The notes beneath the pieces are model-generated. The model had not been told where the DNA came from. It did no database searches and saw only the letters and a list, made by a program, of their open reading frames with translations. DNA of 64,000 nt from Axinella damicornis (taxonomy: Eukaryota > Porifera > Demospongiae > Axinellida > Axinellidae): positions 19,986,201-20,050,200 of the forward strand of contig OZ007508.1 of assembly GCA_963931865.1 (NCBI GenBank), read 5' to 3'. Below are positions 43,193-61,706 of the stretch, piece after piece. The stretch's first letter is position 1, and each line of letters begins with the position of its first letter. Both the position numbers and the translations under genes were made by a program.

Positions 43193-43752
43193 CCTAACTT
43201 TTATATCTGGGGGGGGGGCAAATTGCACATCGCCGCAGAGCTGCGAAGCGGCGATTAGTCCGCGTGAAGCGCGGAAAATTTTTTTGACGTATTCATTTTA
43301 GCGATCAGGAAGCGCTCTCGTAGCATCTCTACGCATTCAGACTTCTGGACACGTTCCCAGACGCAAAGATGATTGACCAAGTAACCAGTAAGTATCGATG
43401 TGTGGGGATGTTAGCTTCCCTTCTTTTCATCGTCGAAGGATTAGCTACAACCATGTGGCGCGTGGACAGTCGATTGAACACTGCGTTATTGCTTTATTTT
43501 CTAATTATATGTATATACAGAAACAAAAATAATTGATGTAAAATTAAAATTGTGTAGCAAGCGTAAACCTAGACTATCTATGACTGCCTTCAGGCTTTCA
43601 GCCCACGAACGGTCAAGCCACTGCTTAGTCGGTACTTGCAGTCAGCATAGCTGTAGTATCAGAGCAGCGGTAAGTCAGTAAGTGAATGCAAGGAAGTCAA
43701 GTTCTCTGGGGGGGCAGTTGCCCCCCCTGCCCCATAGCTAGGTACGGCCCTG
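43193..43752. mobile_element. 560-bp CAGGGCCGTACC element, exact 5-bp TSD
   Basis: TIRs CAGGGCCGTACCTAA / CTAGGTACGGCCCTG with adjacent G and C runs. TSD GTCAT at 43188-43192 and 43753-43757. It shares an inner block with 33003-33399. No transposase frame. Confidence 0.85.
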
Positions 43753-44319
43753 GTCATCCTCCCTATGCAACCTAATCTCCACAGAGTCCCGTACGTACCC
43801 CTGGCACTGCATGAGAGCAGTGTGTCATGTGACCTCCTGTTCCGCCCTCCTGGCGTACGACAGTATTGTGAATATGTTATTGTGAAAACAGAGTTGCCTA
43901 ATGTTTGACACATCCTGTTAGTGAATCCAAGCTTGTGTCTATATGTGGTGGTGTTTGCTGAGGAAGTGGAACTCTCCACAGGTTTGACCAGCTCAAAGGG
44001 ACTGCACTTCCCTCCTGAGGCTGCAGGTGTAGTAAATGGAAGCCTGGCCATGGGAGATTCTGTGTGAAGTCACAGTCAAATATGGCTCTAACTGTCAGTT
44101 GAAGCAGCTGTGAAAGTCTCTGGTCATTCTCACCTGGACTTCTGCTGTCAGGACAGCTTTGATCACTCAGCCTGCTTTCATTTGGTAACTATCACCTTGG
44201 CTGTTAATGATATTCATTCTACTGCTGGTTAGTAAATGGTTTTACAGTGAATATAATTATCTGTCTATAGTACTTGAGGTCAGCTGAACCACATGTGCAT
44301 ATCCATTGGAGATTGGATG

Positions 44320-44399
44320 TGGCCTCGTTCCCAGGCCTCCAAGCCTAGCTTTTACTGCAAGCGACAAGCGCTGGGCATGGAGGCCTGGGAACGAGGCTA
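44320..44399. mobile_element. 80-bp TAGCCTCG-family element, exact 9-bp TSD
   Basis: Left end TGGCCTCGTTCCCAGGCCTC (one change from TAGCC), right end GAGGCCTGGGAACGAGGCTA. TSD GATTGGATG on both sides (44311-44319, 44400-44408). Confidence 0.9.
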
Positions 44400-45753
44400 G
44401 ATTGGATGGCCTTTTCCACTTGCTTGCAGTACAAGGAGTGCCCACAGCCCACAACAACAATCTGAGTGTCTGGGAACAAGATGGCCTCCAGCCCTGTTGG
44501 GGTAACTGAACCTTTGAATACCTTCTCCAAGCCTTCACCAGGTGTCTTGAAGACAAATAACCATACTAAGATATAGCACCACGGTGAGTAGCACCACGGT
44601 GAGTGCATTACAGTATATGAAGTCTCATGCATGTCCCAACGGTGCCAGCCCGAGGGAGTATCAACCATAAAACAAACATATGCCATGGTACACCTGTTCT
44701 ATATCCCACGTATTGCATAAACATTATGTGTCCCCGGGGCATACATGTTCTGCGTACATGTCTTAATTTAAGACAACACAACACATTGTGTGTGAATATA
44801 ATATGGTTTTGCATAACACCATTTTGATAACAGGATAGTGCAGTATGCTGTGGCTGAATGGTGATACTACAAACACTCAATACTTGTACTCTTCTGAGGG
44901 TGGTTGTCAATGTGTAGTTGTTGAGTAGATGGTGAATGTATGTAAGTTGAGGCCTCGGACGACCACCGTATCCATCATCTCAAATTGCGAGCCGCATGTG
45001 TAGAGACGTGCATTCTCCACTTTTTGATGCCTCCCAGCTGTCGTTTTCCTCCTTGCAAGACAGCAACATTGCTACTGCACACAAGGCCAGGTTGTGGAGC
45101 TCTGAGCTCAAGTCCATGGTCTGTGAGTCGTAAAGTTCTATTGCCTTCCTTCCAGGCCAAAGTTGACCCCAAGGCACTGATGGTTTGAGCTGCCAGTTTG
45201 CCAGCTGCTGACATACCAAGGACACCCTGCATGCCACAGACACCCTGCATACCAAGGATATAGTCAGGCAGGCATCCAAGATGTAAATTGCTCAAAGTTA
45301 CCTTGGGGGATAAACAAATCATTAACACTTTCCTATTGATGTTGACCCACCCAGCAGACATTCAGTCTCAATCTTCCGGTTCTTCTGTTTGCTGTGTGCA
45401 TAGTGCTAAGTGGTCCACTGGCAAATTGAAAGAATAGTTGTGCATAATTATGTGAGTGTAAAATTCCTGGTTTCAATAATTGGATCCCATAATGTCTCAC
45501 AGATGTCAGCCCAACAGCTGTGTAGGTACAGTGATGGTTGTTGACAATGGACTGGATCTGCTAACGGCAGCTAGGCAAGGCCCTGTATTCAGTGAAAATT
45601 TCCTACCATTCTCTGCCACTTATTATCTGCAAATGGCAGCCAAATTAATATCCACTTTTCAAAGATTTGCTGAACAACACCATCAGCACATGGTGTGCTG
45701 GCCTGTACCTTAATCAGGTTTCCAGTAGTCACATGTATGGTGTGTGTTGAATG

Positions 45754-45891
45754 TAGCCTCGTTCCCAGTCCCACACCCAGCTTTCCATCGCTGCTTAGTA
45801 CAGTCCCACACCCAGCTTTCCGTCGCTGCTTAGTACGGTAAGCGTACTAAGCAGCGACGGAAAGCTGGGCGTGGGACTGGGAACGAGGCTA
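45754..45891. mobile_element. 138-bp TAGCCTCG-family element with duplicated left arm, 9-bp TSD
   Basis: Same arms as 19280-19366 (GCTTTCCGTCGCTGCTTAGT). The left arm contains an extra 35-bp direct copy. TSD TGTTGAATG / TGTTGGATG (8 of 9). Confidence 0.85.
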
Positions 45892-48199
45892 TGTTGGATG
45901 GCAGTGGTTCCTCATGGTTGTTGCTGCACCAGGTGCACAGCTGTCCATGTTTGGGCTCTCTAAGGTACTTCTCTGGGCTCTGTGATTCCATTATGTAACA
46001 TTGTAGAAGATGAGCCATCACTATGGCAACTCTGGTTGTGGTCAGAGTCTCAGTGCAGCTGCTATGGTATCCCAGCTGTCACATGCACACCAGGCCTAGG
46101 ATAACCTGGAGCTGGGCCATGAATTTCAGTTACAACCTCCTCCCAAGCTAGTCTTACTGCATTGCTCCAAGCTGATCAGGCATCCAGGCCAGAGTTCGCT
46201 CATTACTATCACAGGTGTTCCTATACCTGTTCACACAATTAACTTTCTAGGCAGGTTCTGGATGTGTGTGGTAGGTCCATACCTGACCAGTCTTATGTGT
46301 GGAATCCTGGAACTAATTGTTATCCACTCCGCAGTCACATGCATGGAAGCACTGCCATGCACTGCACCGTCTCACAAACAACGTTTATGCCCTTTTTGGC
46401 AGTAGCATGCACTGCACTGTCTCACAAACATGTCCATTTTTGCCGTACTTGTTATTCGATGCATGTGTGGAGATTTCCAGCCTCTGCGTACAAACTATTG
46501 TATGTCATGTTTGCTGGCCACCTGTGCATACTGGGGTGAAACATGATTGAACGATTGATGCCAAGTCAGGCTCCACATTTCTGATGGCACAATAATTCCG
46601 ATGCAGTCTGGCTGGGCTGGTGGTCCTGTGTTACAAGGATACCACACCGTATTTGGGAAATATGATTGGCTATGCTGCACACAAAGTTGGAGAGAAGTGC
46701 CTCAATCTTCCTAACAGACTTCGTACTGACAGCCAGTTAATTGTAAATATAGGATGACATACATGGCTGAGCATATCCGGCCTGAGCATCTTGTTGCAAG
46801 GTGTAGAACAATTACTATGTTGATGGGGAACGTGAGACATACCCAGGCTCATTTCCTGCATGGGTCGAGGCTAGGGGAATTGTTGCTGATCCAGTTTGCG
46901 TCCACCTATGGTTGTTGGGTGGCATTAGCATGAAAGTCTAAAAGTGAAATTGAAATTAATGTGGTATTTGGTGAAACCAACAACACGTGCAGCATACATA
47001 CACAAGAACAATAGGGCCAGCTACAGCAAGTGCTCACAGCGCACCATATGCAGTAGTTCATAGTTCATGCCACAATCAATGCCAGTGACTTTAGGATGCC
47101 TGATATGGGGAAGTTGATATCACAACTTACTAGAAATGACTAGTGAACCAGTTATGAGGTTTGATGTATTAACCTGGGAAATCCGTTCTCTAAATGGCTG
47201 CCATTTCTATGAACTCCATTGACAGCATAATTATTCCCAGAGCACCACCAATTCACTTCAGGAAAGTGGGGTTGACCTTTTACTGGCCAGCTGCTCCTGC
47301 CCATCCAATCAGTGTACCAACTGGGACGGAAGTATTTGGAACTGGCAGTGAACTTCAACTGACCGCCCACTAATTTCTCCGACTGAATGCACAATCATAT
47401 GACAATCATATGACAATGGAGCTAATTGTTGACTTAAGAGTGATTTGTATAGTCACTGACGTCTGACAGGTATATCCGGAGTTTACAGTGGTACAGTGAA
47501 AATATGTAATGAATGTGCCTATCACTTCTGTAATCGCGAAACATTTACAGCAGTACCTCTCTAATCGGACACCCTTTGTCCCAAACAGTGTGTCCTGATT
47601 AACGAGGAGTCAATCCCTAGTTCCGAGTTTCCTTTAGTAGGAGCTGCCACTGTACCCGAGCGAAGGGCCAATTAATTACTCATCCTGTAATTCTCCTTTG
47701 ACGGGAAGTACCTTAGTGTGCACAATAGTGTGTTGTATGTATAAACACGGATATGTTGTAATAATCTGGGGGTACCCAGGCCAGTAAACAAGGATGTGTT
47801 GTAATAATCTGGGGGTACCCAGGCCAGTAATGCACAGGAAGTGAAAGTCTCTTGATTGCTAGTTTACCTTTCATTGTAGTCTTGGACAAACAACAGGTGA
47901 CTATTCATTAGCTTAGTTCAGCAGCAAGGATGCAGTTTATAATGCTGGATCCTCATTCCTCACTGATTACAACGCTACGCTACCTTGTGGGAGTCGACTG
48001 AGGGAGGTCCCATGTAATATTGCTGGCTTGTTTTCCACTCTACTGCCCAATGACTAAGCGGTAACCATGCAGTGAAATACGTTTCCATGAATTTGTTTTT
48101 CACTCGTGCAGCACTTCCACCACTGTTCTTGAGCGACTGCTGCTGTATGTATCTGGCCTCTGAAGCATTTCTGATCTGTCTCTGTTTCTGATACTTTCC

Positions 48200-48255
48200 T
48201 AGCCTCGTTCCCAGGCACTCGGTATTGGCATGGGGAGCACCTGGGAACAAGGCTA
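48200..48255. mobile_element. 56-bp TAGCCTCG-family element, exact 9-bp TSD
   Basis: TAGCCTCGTTCCCAGG...CCTGGGAACAAGGCTA with TSD ATACTTTCC at 48191-48199 and 48256-48264. Confidence 0.9.
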
Positions 48256-49982
48256 ATACTTTCCTGATGATTGACTCGGGACATCATACTTTGTGCATGT
48301 CAAGAGCGTATGGTTTCTATACGTATTCTGGACAATTGGATTCGGAACAAGAGACCCCATGTATAGATGAGATTCTGCACTGGAGAACTGGAAAGGTTAC
48401 TTGACTAGCGCTTGGAGGCTGACCGTAGCCTCGTTCCAAGGCCACGTGGGAATGCGGCTAAGGCTAATCCATGCTCAACTATATTATAGTGCATTTGCAA
48501 ATGACTGCACTTTGGCAGTACATCTTTGTGAGTACACAGTACAACAATCAACTCCCCAAGCACAGTACATAACACATTGACAATGGCATCTGGTGCAAAG
48601 ACAATAGAGGTATGTGAGATGTTCCCGCTCTGTATTACATGAGTTGCTAGAAGGATGGCTTAAGAGGACTAATCTGTTTGTGTAACCATCCTCCCCTTCA
48701 GTTGCCCCGTACAACTGCATGTGTGGGAGTTCTGCCTCATTGATTCTCACAATAGTAACCTTAAGACATCTAGAGAGTAGGGATTCTACCAACTGGAACA
48801 TTCTTGATGCCTATGAATATCCTATTGTTGATTATGGAGAAATGCCAGTAAGGTCTAAGTACCTAGCACTGCAAACCAGAAGAGGCTCTTCCTTTGCACC
48901 GCTGCCCTGAACCCAAGATGAATCAGTGGTGTAATGGTGTAAGTGGCTTGGACATCGTGGGGGAGACAGCACTAGTCATATACAGTGATCGCATCATATA
49001 CATGTAGTGGCATACTATTGACAAGGTGCTAAAATGTCGAGATATAATGTGATATAATTATGTTGGCATGTAGTTATATGCAGTCCTCTAGGAAGAAACA
49101 GCTGCGTGTAAAAAATGGTGCCTCTCATCTAATTCTACACATGCACACATGCATCACAGTGACAGCACACATCTCAACAATTTTAATTGGGCTGGGCGGC
49201 AATTGAGTGCATGGCAACCGAGGACAAGATCAACAGTACAAACCAAACACACAAACTTAACAACACAATGGAACTGCAGTAGCTACAATGCAGAAAATTC
49301 GGGGTGAGCCAATCAGAAAAGCAACACAGGTGTAACTGCCACACCTATGGTTTTAGAGCATGCGGCCAACTCATGCCCACGGGACAAAACCTCACCCTAA
49401 AAACCTCAGCGAGGAAAAATATGGGTGAGGAAAAGCCCGAACAAAAAAAATATATATAACACCCCACATCATAGATAGCTAGAAGTTCAGCAGCCATGGT
49501 GTACCCATGCATGCAATGAATCCAGCTCCAGCAATAGCTCCCTAGCACCAGATACCTCGGACAAAGAGGAATATGTGCATAAAGAATCAGCTCATTCTGA
49601 TTGAGATATCACATACCCTCACACTTCCTCTCCATCAGGAGGGGAAAAAAAAAAAAAAACTTGCCAAGCACAGGTAAAGTCGCCGAGAGTGACCAACTGT
49701 TTACCGCTAACCATTTAAATACTCCTCTGCCTTGACCAATCACAGACAAGGACATGCAATGTAAACAACATTACTGCGCATGTGCAAGGCAACCCAGCAA
49801 CATGCACAAAACAAGCATGTGATCATACAACCGATGAGAGAACATTTTCCGTCTAATTCACCATGCTCAAACGACATAAAATATATATGTGTGTGTGCAC
49901 AGACAGGACTTGTGCAGGTAGACACTGTAAGCAGCATACATATATGCCTACTGACTGCCATAAACCAGTATACCAGTACCAC

Positions 49983-50078
49983 TAGCTTGTTCCCAGCTAG
50001 CCCCGCTTCGCTTTCGGTTGCACAAAGACGTATACTGCAAGCAATGAAAAGCTGGACGGGGGCCTGGGAACATGGCTA
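49983..50078. mobile_element. 96-bp TAGCTTGT-ended element, 9-bp TSD
   Basis: TAGCTTGTTCCCAGC...CCTGGGAACATGGCTA; an inner GCAAGC block as in other copies. TSD CAGTACCAC / CGGTACCAC (8 of 9). Confidence 0.8.
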
Positions 50079-51356
50079 CGGTACCACCACATCATTAATG
50101 CAACATCTTTGGAAATAACACTATAGCCATGTACAGTGATCACACCGCTATATTCTACAATACATTGTATTACAATATTATGTCAGCATGTAGATGCATG
50201 GGCCTTAACGAAGAATAGGCCAATTCAAGTGTGTGTGTGTGTGTGTGGCACACCAGTGCATATTATGAATATAATTGCCGCACAATTTAATCAGCTGATT
50301 TGATGGTTGTATAGTACAAGAGTGAGTGTGAGCTTTGCAGAACAGGTGTGCCTACATAGTTACGCACGCATGCATGCATGCACTTCAGAGGTATGTGTGT
50401 AAAAATGAGCTTGTGTGTGTAAAAATTATCTACTCGGTCTGGGAGGAAACATGATAGCCATTCACCAGACAGAAATGTCTGGCCTAAATACACTCCATTG
50501 TAATGTTCTTCTGAATGGGTAGTTATGTCTTCGGAGGGTGTATAGAAGCAAACACTATGGAGATTGGTCAACACTGGCGTGCTCGAAAGCAGGGTCGAAT
50601 ATAGTGAAAGACAAACACGCCCCATACAGACATGCATGCATTAGAGAGGACCATGCAGCAGGTCTACTGGAAGAATGTTTGGCCATAGACACATACTATC
50701 AAGCACATTACAATAGAAAATGTCAAGCACATTACAATAGAAAATGTGCTGAAGTGTGCATTATACGTACACAGCAAGTATAAGGTCCGATGCGCATGCT
50801 GAGTGTATAATATTATAGTATGTGCCACCTGATATAGACACGTACTATCAACTTCTCATCACTTGTGGAAAATCAAGTGGAGACGCTATTACACCCATGC
50901 ACATGGTTGAGACGCACAATTGCACATGGTCAACAACTTGACTGAGTTGAGTGTCGAATGTTTTTCTGCTGATGGTATGTATACTCCATTCTGTATACAT
51001 AAGGACATACATACACAAAGACCACATACAAAGTGATAAATTTGCTCATAAAACACGGACACTGTAAAACATCGACAAACAAACACAAAGTCAATAATAG
51101 GCGAGCAATGTTGTGAAAACAACTGAGTGTGACAGCTGTCCCAGACGTCGTGCAGTGAGATGGTTTAATAACAGCAGAAAGATCAGGGCTGTATCGTAAA
51201 AGTCCAAGTGACAACGCCGTAGAAGAGGTCTCCATAATAGTTGGAAGGCAATTCGGCATGCAGCTTGACTTGCTGAGCCGAAGTCTTGGTTGAACAGCAG
51301 AGGCTTCAAGTCGAAGGGAGATCATGGTGGAAAGGGGTTCCAAGCCTCGAGTCAGT

Positions 51357-52399
51357 TTAATGCTCAGAGGGCCAATGATGTCTGTGCACAAAGAGAACAG
51401 AGTCAGAGCTACAGGATACAGTTGAAAGTCGTTGTGAGTATTTGATGTCGTGCTTTGTAAGGTCATTTCGAACAATGTCCAACTGTGTCGTGCTCTTGGC
51501 TCTCGGTGGCTTGACGAGGTTGTTCAAAATGCAATATTCCTTGGGATCGGGGAGAGTAGTGTCACAGTCAAAGTCCACCTCTACAAACCTGAGGGGCTGC
51601 ATCTTAGATCTTGTTCGGCCCAGTTTGGGTATGACTTTCTGGCAGTAATCCTCAAACGTCTGTTCAACGTCAGATTCTACTTCCAAATCGCAATCTTCAT
51701 CGCTCTCATTGTTACTCTCACTGATAACCTCCAGGGTTGACCCAGAGGACTCGCAGCCAGAGCTCAGGGAGGAAGGAGGTCTGTCCTTTGGAAAGGGTGT
51801 TAAACTGCCACAGTAGAGTTCTTCCACTGAACTGGTGAGGTCATCAACTCTTTGGCTTATCTCAAGGTCCTCATTCTTGAATTTAGCCTAAGGAGGTGAA
51901 AAGAAAGAACAAGTAATGTGATAGTTCAGCATCTAGCTAGATAATGCATGGTGCTGTTTAGCTATTATGCGCAAGTGACACTGAGAGCCACGTGCTGAGA
52001 GCTATACTAGTTGTCAGTGTTCCTGTGTGCATATTAACTATGCGTAGAAGAGGACAGATCATGCGATCTGAAGGAGCGACTCACCAGCTGGCCTTTGATT
52101 CTTGCAATCTGGGCGTCCAAATCCGCACAAGTGGAATCTTTTCTTGGTGCAACTGACTTCCGAATGCTGGACTTTCGCTTCAGCGATTTTGTAGTAGAGG
52201 GCTTGTCTTCTCCGAGCATCTGAAAGATCGGAGCCAGTTCCTCGTAGCTGGAAAATCTTCGCATCGAGTTCTTTGAGGAGGGAAGTGAATAAGTCGAGTA
52301 GACCGCGAGCGACCCACGGCGGCTGCTGAAGTCGTAGGTCTTGCTGTTGCGCCTCTTGAGGGCCGAGTGCAATCCACTGAGTGGCAGTAGGGTAAGCAT
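51357..52399 (-). CDS. Unrecognised Ser-rich protein with short coiled coil, two exons
   Basis: Exons 52399-52085 and 51887-51357; phase 0 junction; 281 residues. I do not recognise the family with confidence. The N-terminal 80 residues are basic and Ser-rich with repeated Arg/Lys-x-Ser sites (RRNS, RRGS, RRFS, KRKSS) that could be phosphorylated by basophilic kinases. A predicted coiled coil spans the exon junction (LDAQIARIKGQLAKFKNEDL onward for about 36 residues). Its hydrophobic spacing resembles the conserved helix of FAM167 proteins (IAWLRKELTEMRLQDQQLA in the human protein, from memory), but identity is low. An acidic Ser/Glu/Asp stretch (about 150-180) and a well-structured-looking tail (VIPKLGRTRSKMQPLRFVEV) follow. 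The ATG at 52399 is chosen because the longer frame would start on TTG upstream of the expected transcript start. A TATA box lies 100 bp upstream. Confidence 0.65.
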
Positions 52400-52498
52400 C
52401 TTGGAAGACTCTGAAGTGACTATACAAGCACTGCTACTACTATCACAATGTATGCAGGCAAGAGAGGCGAACAACTGCTGTGTCGAAACCCTTCGCAG

Positions 52499-52506
52499 AT
52501 TTTATA
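52499..52506 (-). promoter_or_regulatory. TATA box of the 51-52 kb gene
   Basis: TATAAAAT on the minus strand, about 100 bp before the ATG at 52399. Initiation about 30 bp downstream would give a 5' UTR of about 70 nt. This is one of only two clean TATA boxes seen next to genes here, and suggests regulated rather than housekeeping expression. Confidence 0.55.
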
Positions 52507-53817
52507 CCCGATTTCCGTCCATAATGACCCTAGAAGTGACGCGCAACTAATTATGTACCTAGCAACCACGTTTAGCACTTCCTTAGACACCAGTACACGC
52601 GTGCGCGTAACGTACGATGCCTGTCTTCCATTCTGTGATGGAGTCAATCATAATCACAAGGAAAATGAATACAGATTGCAATATCGTCTAAGAAGATTGG
52701 CAGTGGGCATAAGTGCATTGATAGTCAGGTGAAATCATAGAGATACTGCACGACATCGAAACCAACACTCCTGCAGTGACAAAAAAAGAAATCACTAACA
52801 GAATAATATCATTATTGTATTATATCACACAGTTGGCAAACAATCCTGTGTTTGGCCATACTAGGTCATATATGCCGTAACAACGTCTGTAGCACTGAGC
52901 CAATTGCACTCAATAAGGCATAGCTTTGAATTGTTTATTTGGAAGTCTGTGGTGACGATTGGTAGACTTTTACTTCAAAAGCTGTGTAGCTTCAGCAACA
53001 AGCTCTGCTTGGCTACGACCAGTGGACTATTGTCATTCCTGGCATTGTAGGATACCAGCAACCACTTGAAGTCAATGGCAGATAGGCCATATTTGCATAC
53101 AAGTTGGCTGCAGGACTAACTCACCTGGCTACGTGGCGTATAAAGTCCAGGGTTACCAGGCACTGTGAAGGGTGTGTATGTGTGTGACAGTTTCATCAGC
53201 CACTTGACTATACAACATGCACGTGTCCATGCATGTACTGATGTATGTGCAGGTGCACAAATGCAATATTAGTTGCACTCAAGCAGATACCCATTTTCAT
53301 GTGCTCCTGCTGTGTGTATTCATGTGCATACTGTGTGTGTGTGCGCATCATTACTCTGATTACAAATTGCTAAGCTGATATTTCAAGCGCTGAAACCCAA
53401 CCTATTGCTATTGTGCAGAAAGAAAAGAACCTTCCAAAGCTCACTTCCTTGCAACTCAAGCAACATTCTTTGCTTGATCACAAACGAGGGATTCCTCGCT
53501 CTCTAACTCATCTCTCCCTTTTGAATTCACCGACAAGTTTATTTTGCTGTGCCTGTTCTAATTGATGTGCAAGGATGATGGCGAGATATCAAATACTAGC
53601 CTGAAGTTACTAGCCCCCTCAGTAGTAGCCAGTGCCACCTGTTCTCAGTCAACAGTCACACGCATCACTAGTGGTCTCATCCCCCAAACCCGACTAGTTT
53701 CGTCAAGGCAACCAGGGTAGAGTTCCACATGAGTTTGGGGTGTTTCGACCCTTCCAAATCCGTTGTACCCTGACCTGCAGTCTTTATGAGCTATACTAGT
53801 TTAGAAAAGTACATTAA
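52507..53817. other. Gap with no feature seen
   Basis: 1.3 kb of unique-looking sequence between the TATA gene and the 3' end of ORC5. No exon, TIR element or tandem repeat found. Confidence 0.5.
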
Positions 53818-60887
<7,070 letters not shown>

Positions 60888-60899
60888 CTGTAGTGGTGA

Positions 60900-61190
60900 G
60901 GGAGGGAGGGAGGGAGGGAGGGAGGGATGGAGGGAGTGACGGAGGAAGGGAGGGATGGAGGGAGGGACGGAGGGAGGGAGGGAGGGAGGGAGGGAGGGAG
61001 GGAGGGAGGGAGGGAGGGAGGGGAGGGAGGGAGGGAGGGAGGGAGGGAGGGAGGGAGGGAGGGAGGGAGGGAGGGAGGGAGGGAGGGAGGGAGGGAGGGA
61101 GGGGAGGGAGGGGGGGGGAGGGAGGGAGGGAGGGAGGGAGGGAGGGAGGGAGGGAGGGAGGGAGGGAGGGAGGGAGGGAGGGAGGGAGGG
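60900..61190. repeat. (GGGA)n array, left part
   Basis: About 290 bp of GGGA interrupted by the retrotransposon at 61191-61662; 44 bp of the same repeat continue after it (61663-61706). On the ORC5 sense strand it is (TCCC)n upstream of the 60887 exon. Confidence 0.95.
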
Positions 61191-61662
61191 AAACCAACTA
61201 TGTTCAGGCACAAACTCGCAAGTCAGACAAATACCAAGACTTGGTTGATGCAGGGGAAGCCAATGGGTTTGTCATGGAGGTGATCACACTTGAAGTTGGA
61301 AGCCGAGGTTTCCTGAACCTCCAGGGGTTCATGGCCCTCATCCCAATTCTGGCCAGAACTACTCATAGAGTCACATGCAACTCTCTAAAGACCATATGCA
61401 GAGTGGCTATTCTCGAATCACACAAAATTTGGACAGCACGGAACGTTACCACCTAGTGAATACCTTTTACATGTATTTTTTATGTAGTATTATAACATAC
61501 TTTTATCATCAGTTATATACTTTATCTGCCCCTAGGACCAGAGTGTATCCTGTGCCATGTGATAGCTCAGCATGATTGACAGGTCTGGCTACCTAGGCCT
61601 CCTGCTGTTGTATTGTACACTCGTACGTGCATTAAAAGGAGATGTTCAAAAAAAAAAAAAAA
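61191..61662 (+). mobile_element. 5'-truncated non-LTR retrotransposon in a (GGGA)n array
   Basis: About 470 bp ending in an uninterrupted 15-A tail (61648-61662) preceded by ATTAAA (61631-61636). The plus-strand frame to 61456 reads RKSDKYQDLVDAGEANGF, then VITLEVGSRGF. This wording (KYxxLVxxCxxxGW...PxEVGxRGF) is typical of the extreme C-terminus of reverse-transcriptase ORFs of many invertebrate LINEs. Both flanks are GGGA repeat, so the TSD cannot be delimited, but the tail and truncation are clear. It is antisense to ORC5. Confidence 0.8.
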
Positions 61663-61706
61663 GGGAGGGAGGGAGGGAGGGAGGGAGGGAGGGAGGGAGG
61701 GAGGGA

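Larger units (their letters stand above)
41537..51356. other. 9.8 kb without a supported gene
   Basis: Both strands were read. Several short open frames look mildly protein-like (minus 42197-41980 with hydrophobic VISGILLSITIAQL; minus 45361-44975), but none has a recognisable family, conserved splice context or length, and their neighbours are repeats. A 47-bp direct duplication (ATCTGGGGGTACCCAGGCCA) occurs at about 47745-47830. The mobile elements I can define are listed separately. The rest looks like decayed repeats. Confidence 0.6.

Noticed and set aside
44975..45361. 128-codon minus-strand frame
   Set aside because: Mildly protein-like in two frames at once and containing short direct repeats; no recognised family and no neighbouring exons.
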